A stretch of 12,532 nucleotides of DNA, taken from an uncultured Pseudomonadota bacterium (lineage in GTDB: Bacteria; Pseudomonadota; Gammaproteobacteria; Burkholderiales; Rhodocyclaceae). The position numbers were made by a program, and so were the translations under genes. Positions 1 to 7,614 of this stretch are shown in pieces. How positions within the stretch are numbered: position 1 is the first letter of the stretch; each line of letters begins with the position of its first letter. Where the stretch lies: contig CAMLHL010000072.1 in assembly GCA_946479855.1 (NCBI GenBank), forward strand, positions 1 to 12,532, in the 5' to 3' direction. The notes beneath the pieces are model-generated. The model searched no databases and was not told the DNA's origin. It saw nothing but the letters and a program-made list of their open reading frames with translations.

Positions 1-76
1 CGATATCCGCGGCAAGCTGCTCAAGGCCAAGGTCACCAAACCCGTATTCGCCCGCCACGGCAAAGCCGTCATCTAA
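1..76 (+). CDS. gcvT: Aminomethyltransferase (glycine cleavage T protein), 3' end only
   Basis: Only the last 25 codons lie in the window; the reading frame starts at base 2 and ends with TAA at 74-76. The visible tail ([11 protein letters not shown], then [12 protein letters not shown]) resembles the C-terminus of GcvT, which usually ends in a basic RGK..KA.VVK.PF-type stretch. The T protein takes the aminomethyl group from the lipoyl arm of GcvH, passes the methylene to tetrahydrofolate and releases ammonia. The call leans on position: the frame is followed after 22 bases by gcvH and then gcvP, the common gcvT-gcvH-gcvP order. With so little sequence, domain content and start cannot be judged. 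Confidence 0.82.
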   Translation, partial: DIRGKLLKAKVTKPVFARHGKAVI

Positions 77-98
77 TTCACCCACTCAGGAGAAAACC

Positions 99-485
99 AT
101 GTCCAACGTCCCGTCCAACCTCAAGTACACCGCCTCCCACGAGTGGGTCCTGGTCAACGCCGACGGCAGCGTCACCGTCGGCATCAGCGACCACGCCCAG
201 GAAGCCCTCGGCGACCTCGTTTTCGTCGAACTGCCGGAAGTCGGCGCCCATTACGTCGCCGGCAAGGAAATCGCCGTCGTCGAATCGGTCAAGGCCGCCG
301 CCGACGTCTACGCCCCGATCGGCGGCACCGTCAGCGAAGTGAACCAGGCTGCCGCCGATGCGCCGGAATCGGTCAACCAGGACGCCTACGCCGCCTGGCT
401 GTTCAAGCTGACGCCGGACAACGCCGCCGATGTCGCTGCCCTGCTCGACGCCGCCGCCTACCAAGCCGTTGCCGACGCCGAATAA
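99..485 (+). CDS. gcvH: Glycine cleavage system H protein (lipoyl carrier)
   Basis: This 128-residue protein has the usual GcvH length. It is the mobile carrier of the glycine cleavage complex: its lipoyl arm receives the aminomethyl group from GcvP, offers it to GcvT and is re-oxidised by dihydrolipoamide dehydrogenase. The family opening is clear (KYTASHEWV, residues 9-17), followed by [23 protein letters not shown] and the lipoylation motif [17 protein letters not shown]; the modified lysine is K65. The start is supported by AGGAG at 87-91, seven bases before the ATG. It sits 22 bases after gcvT and 13 before gcvP, so the three are surely one transcript. No lipoate attachment gene (lipB, lipA, lplA) lies in the window, so the lipoyl group must come from enzymes encoded elsewhere. 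Confidence 0.97.
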   Translation: MSNVPSNLKYTASHEWVLVNADGSVTVGISDHAQEALGDLVFVELPEVGAHYVAGKEIAVVESVKAAADVYAPIGGTVSEVNQAAADAPESVNQDAYAAWLFKLTPDNAADVAALLDAAAYQAVADAE

Positions 486-498
486 GCAAGGACGCCCC

Positions 499-3405
499 AT
501 GCCGCTGAATACACCGCTCTCCGCGCTGGAGCAGCACGACGAGTTCATTGACCGTCACATCGGCCCCTGCGCCACCGAAATGGCCGCCATGCTGGCGACC
601 ATTGGCGCCGCCAGTCTCGACCAGCTGATCGACCAGACCGTGCCGGCCGCCATCCGCCTGCCGGCCGACCTGCCGCTGCCCGCCCCGCGCCGCGAACACG
701 AGGCGCTGGCCGACCTCAAGGCCATCGCCGGCAAGAACGTGATCAACAAGTCCTGCATCGGCATGGGCTATTACGACACGCTGACGCCCAAGGTCATCCT
801 GCGCAATGTCATGGAAAACCCGGGCTGGTACACCGCCTACACGCCCTACCAGGCCGAGATCGCCCAGGGCCGCCTGGAAGCGCTGCTCAATTTCCAGCAG
901 ATGGTCGTCGACCTGACCGGGCTGGAAATCGCCAACGCCTCGCTGCTCGACGAGGCAACCGCCGCCGCCGAGGCGATGACCATGGCGCGCCGCGTTTCCA
1001 AGTCGAAATCGAATCGTTTCCTGGTCGATGCCAACTGCTTCCCGCAGACCATCGATGTGGTCAAGACTCGTGCCGCCTATTTTGGCTTCGAACTGGTCAT
1101 TGCTACGGTCGACGCTGAAAATGAAGCAAAAACCACTGCCGACGACTATTTCGGCGCCCTGCTCCAGTACCCCGGCGACAACGGCGAAGTCCGCGACCTC
1201 AGCCCCCTGATCGCCGGCCTCAAGGCCCGGGGCACGACGGTCGCCGTCGCCAGCGACCTGATGGCGCTGGTCCTGCTCAAGTCGCCCGGCGCCATGGGCG
1301 CCGACATTGCGCTCGGTTCCAGCCAGCGCTTCGGCATTCCGATGGGCTTCGGCGGCCCGCACGCCGCCTTCTTCGCCACCCGCGAAGCCTACGTCCGCTC
1401 GATGCCGGGCCGCATCATCGGCGTCTCCAAGGATGCCCGCGGCAAGACCGCCTACCGTATGACGCTACAGACCCGCGAGCAGCATATCCGTCGCGAGAAG
1501 GCCAACTCCAACATCTGCACCTCGCAGGTGCTGTTGGCCAACATGGCCGGCATGTTCGCCGTCTATCACGGTGCCGAAGGCCTGCGCATCATCGCCGGCC
1601 GCATCCACCGCCTGACCGCGATCCTCGCCGAAGGCCTCAAGCGCGCCGGCGTCAGCGTGCTGACCAAGCAGTTCTACGACACCGTGCACCTCGACCTCGG
1701 CGCCCGCGCCGAGACGGTCTATCTCGACGCCCTGGCCGCCGGTTACAACCTGCGCCGCGTTGCGGCCGGTGTGCTCGGTATTTCCTTCGACGAAACGACG
1801 ACCCGCAACGATGTCGCCACCCTGTTCAAGCTGATGACCCAGGTCACGCTCGACATGGAGACCATCGACGCCCAGGTCGCCGCCGCCGATTCCGCCCTGC
1901 CCGATGCATTGATCCGCAGCGATGCCGTGCTCCAGCACCCGGTATTCAACACGCACCATACCGAACACGAGATGCTGCGCTACCTGAAGTCGCTGCAGAA
2001 CAAGGATCTGGCGCTTGATCACTCGATGATTTCGCTCGGTTCCTGCACCATGAAGCTGAACGCGACCAGCGAGATGATCCCGGTCACCTGGCCTGAATTC
2101 GGCGGCATGCACCCGTTCGCGCCGCGCGACCAGGCGGCCGGCTACCTGGAAATGATCGGCGGCCTGACCGAATGGCTGAAGACCGTCACCGGCTTCGACG
2201 CCATTTGCATGCAGCCGAACTCCGGCGCCCAGGGCGAATACACCGGCCTGGTCGCCATCGACCGCTACCACGCCAGCCGCGGCGAGGAACACCGCAACGT
2301 CTGCCTGATTCCCAAGTCGGCGCACGGCACCAACCCGGCCACCGCCCAGATGGCCAACATGAAGGTGGTGGTCGTCGATTGCGACGAGAACGGCAACGTG
2401 GACGTTACCGACCTGAAGGCCAAGGCCGAGGCACACGCCAACGATCTGGCCTGCCTGATGATCACCTACCCGTCCACGCACGGCGTGTTCGAGGAAGCGA
2501 TCCGCGAAATCTGCGCCATCGTCCATGCCAACGGCGGCCAGGTGTACATGGACGGCGCCAACCTCAACGCCCAGGTTGGCCTGACCGCGCCCGGCTTCAT
2601 CGGCGCCGACGTCAGCCACATGAACCTGCACAAGACCTTCGCCATCCCGCACGGCGGCGGCGGACCGGGCATGGGCCCGATCGGCCTCAAGGCCCATCTG
2701 GCGCCGTTCATGGCCGACCACGTCGTCCAGCCGACCGGCGACGCCAGCCGCGTCAATGCCGGCCAGGGCGCGGTTTCCGCCGCCCCCTTCGGCTCGGCGT
2801 CGATCCTGACCATTTCCTGGATGTACCTGGCCATGTTGGGCGGCGCCGGCGTCAAGAAGGCGACGCAGGTTGCCATCCTCAACGCCAACTACGTCGCCCA
2901 GCAGCTGAACGCGCACTACCCGGTGCTCTACGTCGGGAAAAATGGGCGCGTGGCGCACGAGTGCATTCTCGACATCCGCCCGATCAAGGCTGCCACCGGC
3001 ATCGCCGAGATCGACATCGCCAAGCGCCTGATGGACTACGGTTTCCATGCGCCGACGGTGTCCTTCCCGGTCGCCGGCACGATCATGGTCGAGCCGACGG
3101 AATCCGAATCGAAGGCTGAACTCGACCGCTTCATCGCGGCGATGATCGGCATCCGCGAGGAAATCCGCCAGATCGAGAACGGCGTCTGGACGGCCGACAA
3201 CAATCCGCTGAAGAATGCCCCGCATTCCCAGGCGGACGTCATCGACGGCGACTGGCAGCACCCGTACAGCCGCCAGCAGGCCGTCTTCCCGCTGCCCTGG
3301 GTGGCGGCCAACAAGTTCTGGCCGAGCGTCAATCGCATCGACGATGTGTACGGCGACCGCAACCTGAACTGTGCCTGCCCGCCGATGGCCGCCTACGAGG
3401 ACTGA
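499..3405 (+). CDS. gcvP: Glycine dehydrogenase (decarboxylating), P protein
   Basis: A 968-residue single-chain P protein, the length typical of proteobacterial GcvP (some bacteria split it into two subunits). It binds glycine through pyridoxal phosphate, releases CO2 and loads the remaining aminomethyl group on GcvH. The N-terminal half starts with the family's FIDRHIGP and continues with [11 protein letters not shown] and [20 protein letters not shown]; the C-terminal half carries the PLP site [21 protein letters not shown], with K712 as the Schiff-base lysine. The frame is open further upstream to 430, inside gcvH, but the ATG at 499 has AAGGA six bases before it (488-492) and gives the normal family N-terminus, so I start there. 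Its TGA overlaps the ATG of the next gene. Both halves look intact. Confidence 0.97.
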   Translation: MPLNTPLSALEQHDEFIDRHIGPCATEMAAMLATIGAASLDQLIDQTVPAAIRLPADLPLPAPRREHEALADLKAIAGKNVINKSCIGMGYYDTLTPKVILRNVMENPGWYTAYTPYQAEIAQGRLEALLNFQQMVVDLTGLEIANASLLDEATAAAEAMTMARRVSKSKSNRFLVDANCFPQTIDVVKTRAAYFGFELVIATVDAENEAKTTADDYFGALLQYPGDNGEVRDLSPLIAGLKARGTTVAVASDLMALVLLKSPGAMGADIALGSSQRFGIPMGFGGPHAAFFATREAYVRSMPGRIIGVSKDARGKTAYRMTLQTREQHIRREKANSNICTSQVLLANMAGMFAVYHGAEGLRIIAGRIHRLTAILAEGLKRAGVSVLTKQFYDTVHLDLGARAETVYLDALAAGYNLRRVAAGVLGISFDETTTRNDVATLFKLMTQVTLDMETIDAQVAAADSALPDALIRSDAVLQHPVFNTHHTEHEMLRYLKSLQNKDLALDHSMISLGSCTMKLNATSEMIPVTWPEFGGMHPFAPRDQAAGYLEMIGGLTEWLKTVTGFDAICMQPNSGAQGEYTGLVAIDRYHASRGEEHRNVCLIPKSAHGTNPATAQMANMKVVVVDCDENGNVDVTDLKAKAEAHANDLACLMITYPSTHGVFEEAIREICAIVHANGGQVYMDGANLNAQVGLTAPGFIGADVSHMNLHKTFAIPHGGGGPGMGPIGLKAHLAPFMADHVVQPTGDASRVNAGQGAVSAAPFGSASILTISWMYLAMLGGAGVKKATQVAILNANYVAQQLNAHYPVLYVGKNGRVAHECILDIRPIKAATGIAEIDIAKRLMDYGFHAPTVSFPVAGTIMVEPTESESKAELDRFIAAMIGIREEIRQIENGVWTADNNPLKNAPHSQADVIDGDWQHPYSRQQAVFPLPWVAANKFWPSVNRIDDVYGDRNLNCACPPMAAYED

Positions 3406-3944
3406 TGGTCGATCTCTCTGCCATCGCCAAGTGGCCGAACGTCCCCGCCTGTTACGACTGGTTGTCGCTCGACCGGCGGGGCGACTGGCGATTGCAGGGA
3501 GAGCGCGTCACGCACCGCGGCCTGATCGCGTTCATGAACCGGCAGTATGGTTCCGACGACTCAGGTCGCTGGTTCGTGCAGAACGGCCCGCAACGGGTGT
3601 TCGTGGCACTGGCCGCGACGCCGTGGGTGTTTCATCGTCACGGCGACACCTTCATCAGCCATACCGGCGCCCCATCCGGGGCGCTTAAGGCAATCTACCT
3701 GGACGACAGCGGCAGCATCCTGCTCGCCGCTGAACTCGGCATCGGCTTGCTCGACGACCGCGATTTGGCAGGATTTCTCGCCGAATGCCATGCTCCCGGC
3801 GGCTGTCCCGCCGGCGAAGACGCCCTGCTCGATCTCATGGAAAGCGGCAGCGGCGATATCCGCTGGCAACACCAGTCGATACAGACCATCGCGACGGTCG
3901 ACCTGCCCAAACGCTACAATTTCAATCCCCGCCCGCACCCCTGA
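3405..3944 (+). CDS. Unrecognised ~20 kDa protein translationally coupled to gcvP
   Basis: A 179-residue soluble protein with no signal peptide or membrane helix. I cannot assign a function. It resembles a proteobacterial family of unknown function of about 180 residues that I recall under a DUF2944/DUF2946 label, but that name is unverified. Visible features are the opening AKWPNVPACYDWLSLDRRGDW, RGLIAFMNRQYGSDDSGRW, then FVQNGPQRVFVALAATPWVF, a mid-region with many acidic residues, and the tail LPKRYNFNPRP. The tryptophan- and tyrosine-rich first half looks like a compact folded domain. Its ATG shares a base with the gcvP stop (TGATG), with GAGGA at 3397-3401, so it is almost certainly made by ribosomes finishing gcvP. 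It faces the dnaJ-like gene tail to tail, 6 bases away. A link to glycine metabolism is only suggested by this coupling. Confidence 0.85.
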   Translation: MVDLSAIAKWPNVPACYDWLSLDRRGDWRLQGERVTHRGLIAFMNRQYGSDDSGRWFVQNGPQRVFVALAATPWVFHRHGDTFISHTGAPSGALKAIYLDDSGSILLAAELGIGLLDDRDLAGFLAECHAPGGCPAGEDALLDLMESGSGDIRWQHQSIQTIATVDLPKRYNFNPRPHP

Positions 3945-3950
3945 CGGGGT
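3937..3950. other. Short palindrome between convergent genes
   Basis: ACCCC-TGAC-GGGGT forms a 5-bp stem with a four-base loop that includes the stop codon of the preceding + gene and ends just before the stop of the convergent dnaJ-like gene. There is no T-run on either side, so it is a poor intrinsic terminator; it may still slow transcription from both directions or protect 3' ends. No better terminator is visible at this junction. Confidence 0.25.
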
Positions 3951-4979
3951 TCAGTCGAATCCGTGACTGGCCCGCCAGGCGGCGATTTCCGGCAGCGCTT
4001 CCGCCAGATCGCCCATCATCGCTGCATTGGCCTGCAGCAGCAGTTTGCGCTGCCGGGCATTGAGTTTCTGTGGAAACACCGGCTCCAGCTCGACCACCAG
4101 ATCACCGGCCGGATTCCGGCCGCGCCCGGGATAGCCCCGGCCGGCCAAGCGCAATGGGCGTGGCTCGGCGGCGCCAGCTTCCAGCGTATGGGCGAGCGTC
4201 CCGCCCAGCGACGGCAAATCAATCTCCGCCCCGGCAATCATCGCCAGCGCACTGGCCGGCATTCGGCAATGCAGATCGCGGCCATGCAACTGGAACAACG
4301 GGTGCGAGCGGATGACCAGCGTCAGGTAGAGGTGCCCGGCCTCGAGCACTTCGTCGCCCGGCTCGCCCTGCCCGGCCAGGCGCAGTTCGTCGCCGGGCAG
4401 CATGCCGGGCGGCACGGTGATCTTCAGGCTGACCTCCGCCAATTCCCGGCCGCTACCGCCACAATCCGGGCAGATGCGCTCCTTGAACAAGCCCCGACCG
4501 TCGCAGGCGTCGCATTTGACCAGCCGGCGGTGTGCGTCGTGCACACGGCCGCTGCCGTGGCAGGCATCGCAGAAACGCGTCCGCACCATCCCGGCCTCGC
4601 CGCTGCCTTCGCAGGTCGCACAGGCCTTGCCGCGGGTGACGCATATCGTCTTGCGGCAACCGGCTGCCGCTTCTTCCAGACTGACTTCCAGGTTCAGGCG
4701 GATGTCGGCGGCACGGGGCACGCTGTCCTCGGCCTCCGCTTCCGGCGCCTCGCGCTCCGCCGCTGCGTTGTCCGGCGTTTCGGTTTTTGGCTCTTTAGCG
4801 GCGTCGACCGTAGCGATCAGTTCATAGGCAGCGTTGATGACCTTGAAGCGCTCAGTTGCCTCCGGATGGTCGTTGCGGTCCGGGTGCCAGCGCATGGCCA
4901 GCCGCCGGTAGGCCCGTTTCCATTCGGCCGGGCCGGAATCACGGGCGACGCCGAGGATGTCGTAAGGATCGATTTCCAT
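3951..4979 (-). CDS. DnaJ-like co-chaperone with zinc fingers but no Gly/Phe region
   Basis: A 342-residue Hsp40-type protein. Residues 4-57 are a J domain (DPYDILGV...) with the HPD tripeptide at 32-34 that stimulates the ATPase of DnaK. Residues about 58-92 form an acidic, Ala/Glu/Pro-rich linker in place of the Gly/Phe-rich segment of classical DnaJ. Four CxxCxGxG repeats follow (cysteine pairs at 120/123, 137/140, 156/159 and 170/173), making two zinc sites, then a C-terminal substrate-binding region (ITVPPGMLPGDELRLAGQGEPG and onward). Canonical DnaJ is about 375 residues and normally sits next to dnaK; here the upstream neighbour is arginase, three bases away, so this is probably a second DnaJ paralogue. 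Spacing to the arginase stop implies one transcript. The Shine-Dalgarno is weak (TAGG), consistent with coupling. Which clients it serves cannot be told. Confidence 0.88.
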   Translation of the reverse strand: MEIDPYDILGVARDSGPAEWKRAYRRLAMRWHPDRNDHPEATERFKVINAAYELIATVDAAKEPKTETPDNAAAEREAPEAEAEDSVPRAADIRLNLEVSLEEAAAGCRKTICVTRGKACATCEGSGEAGMVRTRFCDACHGSGRVHDAHRRLVKCDACDGRGLFKERICPDCGGSGRELAEVSLKITVPPGMLPGDELRLAGQGEPGDEVLEAGHLYLTLVIRSHPLFQLHGRDLHCRMPASALAMIAGAEIDLPSLGGTLAHTLEAGAAEPRPLRLAGRGYPGRGRNPAGDLVVELEPVFPQKLNARQRKLLLQANAAMMGDLAEALPEIAAWRASHGFD

Positions 4980-4982
4980 GGC

Positions 4983-5882
4983 CTAGTTGTCGTCCGGCGG
5001 CAAAATTTGCTCGATCAGGCCGGCGATCAACCCGGCCGTCGCGCCGTGCCGGTCGCGATCCGGGTTGTATTCGGCGATTTCCAGCGCCTTCAGGCCAGGC
5101 TGGCCGGCCAGCCAATGCATGGCGGTCAGCACGTCGTAGGTGACCAGGCCATCCGGCTCCGGGCTGCCGACACCGGGCGCCAGTTGCGGGTCGATGGCAT
5201 CGAGATCGAGCGTCACGCCGAAGCCGGCCGGCGCTCCGGCGACGATGGCGATGGCCTCGTCCAGGCAGGCCGCGAAACCGCGCTGCTGGATTTCCTCGTC
5301 GCCGATGATGCGCACACCCAGCCGCTGCAGCAATTCAAATTCCTCCGGCTCATAGCTGCGCGCGCCGAGCACGACGCTATGTGCCGCGCTAACCTGGGCG
5401 CCGCTCAGGCCGAGATTGAGCAGGCGCTTGTCGCCGCGCCCCAGCAGGCAGGCCAGGGGCATGCCGTGAATGGCCCCGGAATAGCTTGTTTCCGGTGTAT
5501 GGCTATCGAGATGGGCATCGATCCACAACAGCCCGAGCGGTTTGCCAAGTTCGCGGGCGACGCCGCTCCAGGTACCGATGGCCACCGAATGGTCGCCGCC
5601 AATGACTACCGGAAATGCGCCGGTGTGTAGCGTCAAGGCCACCTCGTCGGCCAGATGCCGGCACAGTTCGGCAATCCGCCCGACCATCGCGGCACCGTCG
5701 TCATCCGGCGCAAACAGGGTACGGCCCCAATCGACCTGCGAGTGATGCTCCAGTTCATGCCAGGCCTGCGAATGGTGAAAAGCGACCGGCCCGTCCGCAC
5801 AGGCCCGATCCTGCGCCCCGATGCCGCTGGCGGCGCCGATGATGCGAATACGGGCATTTTTTCTTAGGCTGGATGGATGCAT
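4983..5882 (-). CDS. rocF: Arginase (ureohydrolase family)
   Basis: A 299-residue enzyme expected to hydrolyse L-arginine to ornithine and urea in the cytoplasm using two manganese ions. The metal-ligand motifs are present in order: GGDHS (H98), DAHLDSHTP (D122, H124, D126), SGAIHGMPL with H139, and LDLDAIDPQLAPGVGSPEPDG (D226, D228). The substrate-side glutamate falls in LEIAEYNP. The SG.xHGMP signature and APGVGSP favour arginase over agmatinase, though formiminoglutamase or guanidinobutyrase activity is possible. The motif usually reads SGNxHG; here the Asn is Ala (residue 137). The ATG at 5882 has no clear Shine-Dalgarno, but family similarity (RIRIIGAASGIGA) begins within 12 residues of it and no better in-frame start is seen. 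The dnaJ-like gene follows three bases after the stop. No other arginine-catabolism gene or urease is in the window. Confidence 0.9.
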   Translation of the reverse strand: MHPSSLRKNARIRIIGAASGIGAQDRACADGPVAFHHSQAWHELEHHSQVDWGRTLFAPDDDGAAMVGRIAELCRHLADEVALTLHTGAFPVVIGGDHSVAIGTWSGVARELGKPLGLLWIDAHLDSHTPETSYSGAIHGMPLACLLGRGDKRLLNLGLSGAQVSAAHSVVLGARSYEPEEFELLQRLGVRIIGDEEIQQRGFAACLDEAIAIVAGAPAGFGVTLDLDAIDPQLAPGVGSPEPDGLVTYDVLTAMHWLAGQPGLKALEIAEYNPDRDRHGATAGLIAGLIEQILPPDDN

Positions 5883-5958
5883 GGCCGGGAAGTATCAACA
5901 AATCGCTGCCAAACGGATGCAAGTCTTGCGAGCACGGCCGGCAGCCAACAGAAGCTGA

Positions 5959-5964
5959 ATTATA
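5959..5964 (-). promoter_or_regulatory. Candidate -10 element for the arginase operon
   Basis: Read on the minus strand, these bases are a perfect TATAAT, in the gap between yceH and the arginase gene. A start site near 5952 would give a leader of about 70 bases. No good -35 hexamer lies 16-18 bases upstream; that space is taken by the hairpin at 5973-5990. Either an activator helps, or the match is chance. Confidence 0.35.
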
Positions 5965-5972
5965 GGTCATGC

Positions 5973-5990
5973 CCGCCGTTGAAACGGCGG
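5973..5990 (-). terminator. Hairpin downstream of yceH, possible terminator
   Basis: CCGCCGTT and AACGGCGG are perfect inverted repeats, giving a 7-bp GC-rich stem with a TGAA-type loop, 11 bases past the yceH stop. On the minus strand the next bases (GGCATGACCTATAATTC) are not T-rich, so it is a weak candidate for rho-independent termination. Its position between two same-strand operons is what supports the call. Confidence 0.4.
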
Positions 5991-6000
5991 CAGGCCCTGC

Positions 6001-6642
6001 CTATCCAGCCGTCTGGCCGAGTACCAGCGTGCGCAGTTCGGCAAGCGCCGCCTCCAATGCACTGACCCGGGCGCGGAGTTCATCGATTTCCTGACCCGCC
6101 GTCCCGGCCGGGCGTCCGGACGATGAGGCTTCCAGCGCCGGCTGACCGCTCAGCAGGTGTGCCCAGCGGTTCTCGCGCGATCCCGGCAAGCGTGGCAATT
6201 CAACGACCAGCGCGCCATCGGCCCGGCCAGCCAGCTCCTCGAGAAAGGCCTCGACCGCGGAAATATCGGCAAAACGGTGCAGGCGTTCGCAGTTCAGGCG
6301 CAGCTCGCCGGCCGTCTGCGGCCCACGCAGCATCAGCACGGTCAACAAGGCCGAAGCCTGGGTCGGAACGCCGAGCACCTTTTCGAATTGATGTTCAAAG
6401 CGGCTGACCCGGCTGCCGCTGACTTCACGCACCAGGCCGAGATCCTTGAGCCCGTCGAGCGCCACCACAATCTCGGACTCGCCGGCCTCCAGCACTGGAT
6501 TGCGGCTTGTCTTCTGGTTGCAGCCGGCCATCAGGGCATTGACCGACAGCGGATAAGTGTCGGGCACGGTCCGCTGCTTTTCCACCAGCGTACCTAAAAT
6601 TCGGGTTTCGAGCAGCGACAAGGTAAAGATTGAATCAGCCAT
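6001..6642 (-). CDS. yceH: YceH family protein (DUF480, UPF0502)
   Basis: A 213-residue protein close in length to E. coli YceH (about 215). The family's signature N-terminus is clear: LSLLETRILGTLVEKQRTVPDTYPLSVNALMAGCNQKTSRNP (roughly residues 8-49), followed by a second winged-helix-like half (about 90-165, with LMLRGPQTAGELR and the RF at 123-124). Residues 185-208 are heptad-like (IDELRARVSALEAALAEL) and look like a short coiled coil for dimer contact. The tandem winged-helix fold suggests nucleic-acid binding, but the biochemical role of the family is not established. The frame is open further upstream, but the ATG at 6642 has AGGAA eight bases before it and gives the known family start. 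It overlaps the end of the upstream exonuclease gene by 8 bases, so the two are co-translated. Confidence 0.92.
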   Translation of the reverse strand: MADSIFTLSLLETRILGTLVEKQRTVPDTYPLSVNALMAGCNQKTSRNPVLEAGESEIVVALDGLKDLGLVREVSGSRVSRFEHQFEKVLGVPTQASALLTVLMLRGPQTAGELRLNCERLHRFADISAVEAFLEELAGRADGALVVELPRLPGSRENRWAHLLSGQPALEASSSGRPAGTAGQEIDELRARVSALEAALAELRTLVLGQTAG

Positions 6643-7264
6643 GGGTAGTTTCCTGAGGGTTAGGGGCCGCTTGCTTGCGGGCAGGATCGCGCAGCCAGGC
6701 ATGGTAAATCTGCAAGGCGACATGCGCATCGTTGGCGGCATAGAGCAACTGCCGCTCGTTGAGGCGCGGGCTGGCCCAGTTGCTGGTGCCGACTTTCTTC
6801 GATTTCTGAAATTTCTGGCCGAAGTAATGGGCCACCGCTACCTTGGCGCCGACCGTGCCGCGATGCCCCGGCCCGCGCATCGCCTCGCCGAGATCGAGCA
6901 CGTTGTTCAACTCGATACCCAGCCGCGAGCGCAGGACGCTGCGGTCATTGCCTAGCCCGAAACCGACCTTGAGAATAGCCCCGGCCGAAAGAATGCGTCG
7001 CAGAACCTCATGGTTGGCGGCCAGCGAAACGGGCAGCAGGAAGACGTGGCCATCGGTCGCCAGTTGCACCAGATGCGGCCCGGTCGATACCTCGCCCTTC
7101 AGGAAGGTCGGCTTCGATTCGGTATCGAAGCCGATCACCGGTGCCGCAAGCAATGCCGCCAGGGCCTGGGCGCTCCGCGCCGCCGTATTGACCAGCGTCA
7201 CATCGGCCAGCGTCACCCCGGCATAGGCCGGCAATTCGCTCGCCGCCAGTTGGCTGCGGCTCAT
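6635..7264 (-). CDS. DEDDy-type 3'-5' exonuclease (RNase D-like domain)
   Basis: A 209-residue single-domain exonuclease of the DnaQ/RNase D superfamily. The metal-binding acids are in place: motif I FDTES (D47, E49), motif II GFGLGNDRSVL (D107), and motif III YAANDA (Y175, D179), which makes it the DEDDy subclass. RNase D itself adds HRDC domains and is about 370 residues; none are present, so this resembles the stand-alone 3'-5' exonuclease domain proteins. Substrate (RNA or DNA) is unknown. I chose the ATG at 7264, preceded by GAGG five bases upstream. An ATG at 7327 with AAGGA three bases before it would add 21 residues of low-complexity sequence and cannot be excluded. Its end overlaps the yceH start by 8 bases, which ties the two together. 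Confidence 0.88.
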   Translation of the reverse strand: MSRSQLAASELPAYAGVTLADVTLVNTAARSAQALAALLAAPVIGFDTESKPTFLKGEVSTGPHLVQLATDGHVFLLPVSLAANHEVLRRILSAGAILKVGFGLGNDRSVLRSRLGIELNNVLDLGEAMRGPGHRGTVGAKVAVAHYFGQKFQKSKKVGTSNWASPRLNERQLLYAANDAHVALQIYHAWLRDPARKQAAPNPQETTHG

Positions 7265-7359
7265 CGTCACCTCGCTCAAGGCAAGCGACTCCCGCGCGGC
7301 TGGTTCATCGTTGCAGGCAGCATCCATGTATCCTTGTCGTTTTGAACAGATGCAAGTGT

Positions 7360-7614
7360 ATGGGATCACGCCGGCCCACGGGCCTTTTCTCCCGCCTTAG
7401 GGCTGTATTTTTGGGCCGTGCAGCACCGCTCTCGGACTACGACCGTGCCCGCCAACTGATTGCTGCCATCGATCGCGGCGGCATGCCGCTCAATGCCGCC
7501 AGGGTCAATGCCATTGCCCGTCAGCTCGGCCTCGAAGTCTCGCGACAGGCCGCAGTTGAAGACACCATCGAGCGCATTCGTCTGGCCCTGAGCCGTGCCC
7601 CCGAAAATGACTAA
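7360..7614 (+). CDS. Small unrecognised protein, 84 residues
   Basis: A short, basic N-terminus (SRRPTGLFSRLRAVFLG) is followed by a helical region, DYDRARQLIAAIDRGGMPLNAARVNAIARQLGLEVS, and VEDTIERIRLALSRA. I recall similar unannotated small proteins in other betaproteobacteria, with the AAID.GG.PLN..xVN.IAR.LGLEVS pattern, but no function. No membrane segment or metal motif is visible; the AIARQLGLEVS part could be a helix-turn-helix-like pair, which is speculation. The ATG at 7360 lacks a Shine-Dalgarno; an in-frame TTG at 7342 is the only earlier choice. The gene runs divergently from the exonuclease, with 95 bases between them, and its end overlaps the GIY-YIG gene by 8 bases, arguing that it is truly translated. 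Confidence 0.72.
   Translation: MGSRRPTGLFSRLRAVFLGRAAPLSDYDRARQLIAAIDRGGMPLNAARVNAIARQLGLEVSRQAAVEDTIERIRLALSRAPEND

Noticed and set aside
430..498. Upstream extension of gcvP into gcvH
   Set aside because: The extra 23 residues overlap conserved gcvH coding sequence, and the ATG at 499 has a good ribosome site and the family N-terminus.
1465..3261. Long open frame of 598 codons on the minus strand inside gcvP
   Set aside because: It is the antisense shadow of a GC-rich gene; the translation is Val/Gly/Asp/His-rich without known motifs, while gcvP on the other strand is conserved throughout.
3937..3950. Bidirectional rho-independent terminator between the unknown gene and the dnaJ-like gene
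   Set aside because: Only a 5-bp stem and no T-run on either strand, so it is listed as a palindrome and not as a terminator.
3963..5630. Long open frame of 555 codons on the plus strand across the dnaJ-like and arginase genes
   Set aside because: It runs antisense to two well-conserved genes, spans both of them and has Gln/Arg/Ala-biased composition typical of a shadow frame.
5883..5970. Leader peptide or second start before arginase, beginning at the ATG at 5970
   Set aside because: It is in a different frame, runs into arginase out of frame for a long way and has no ribosome site or conserved features.
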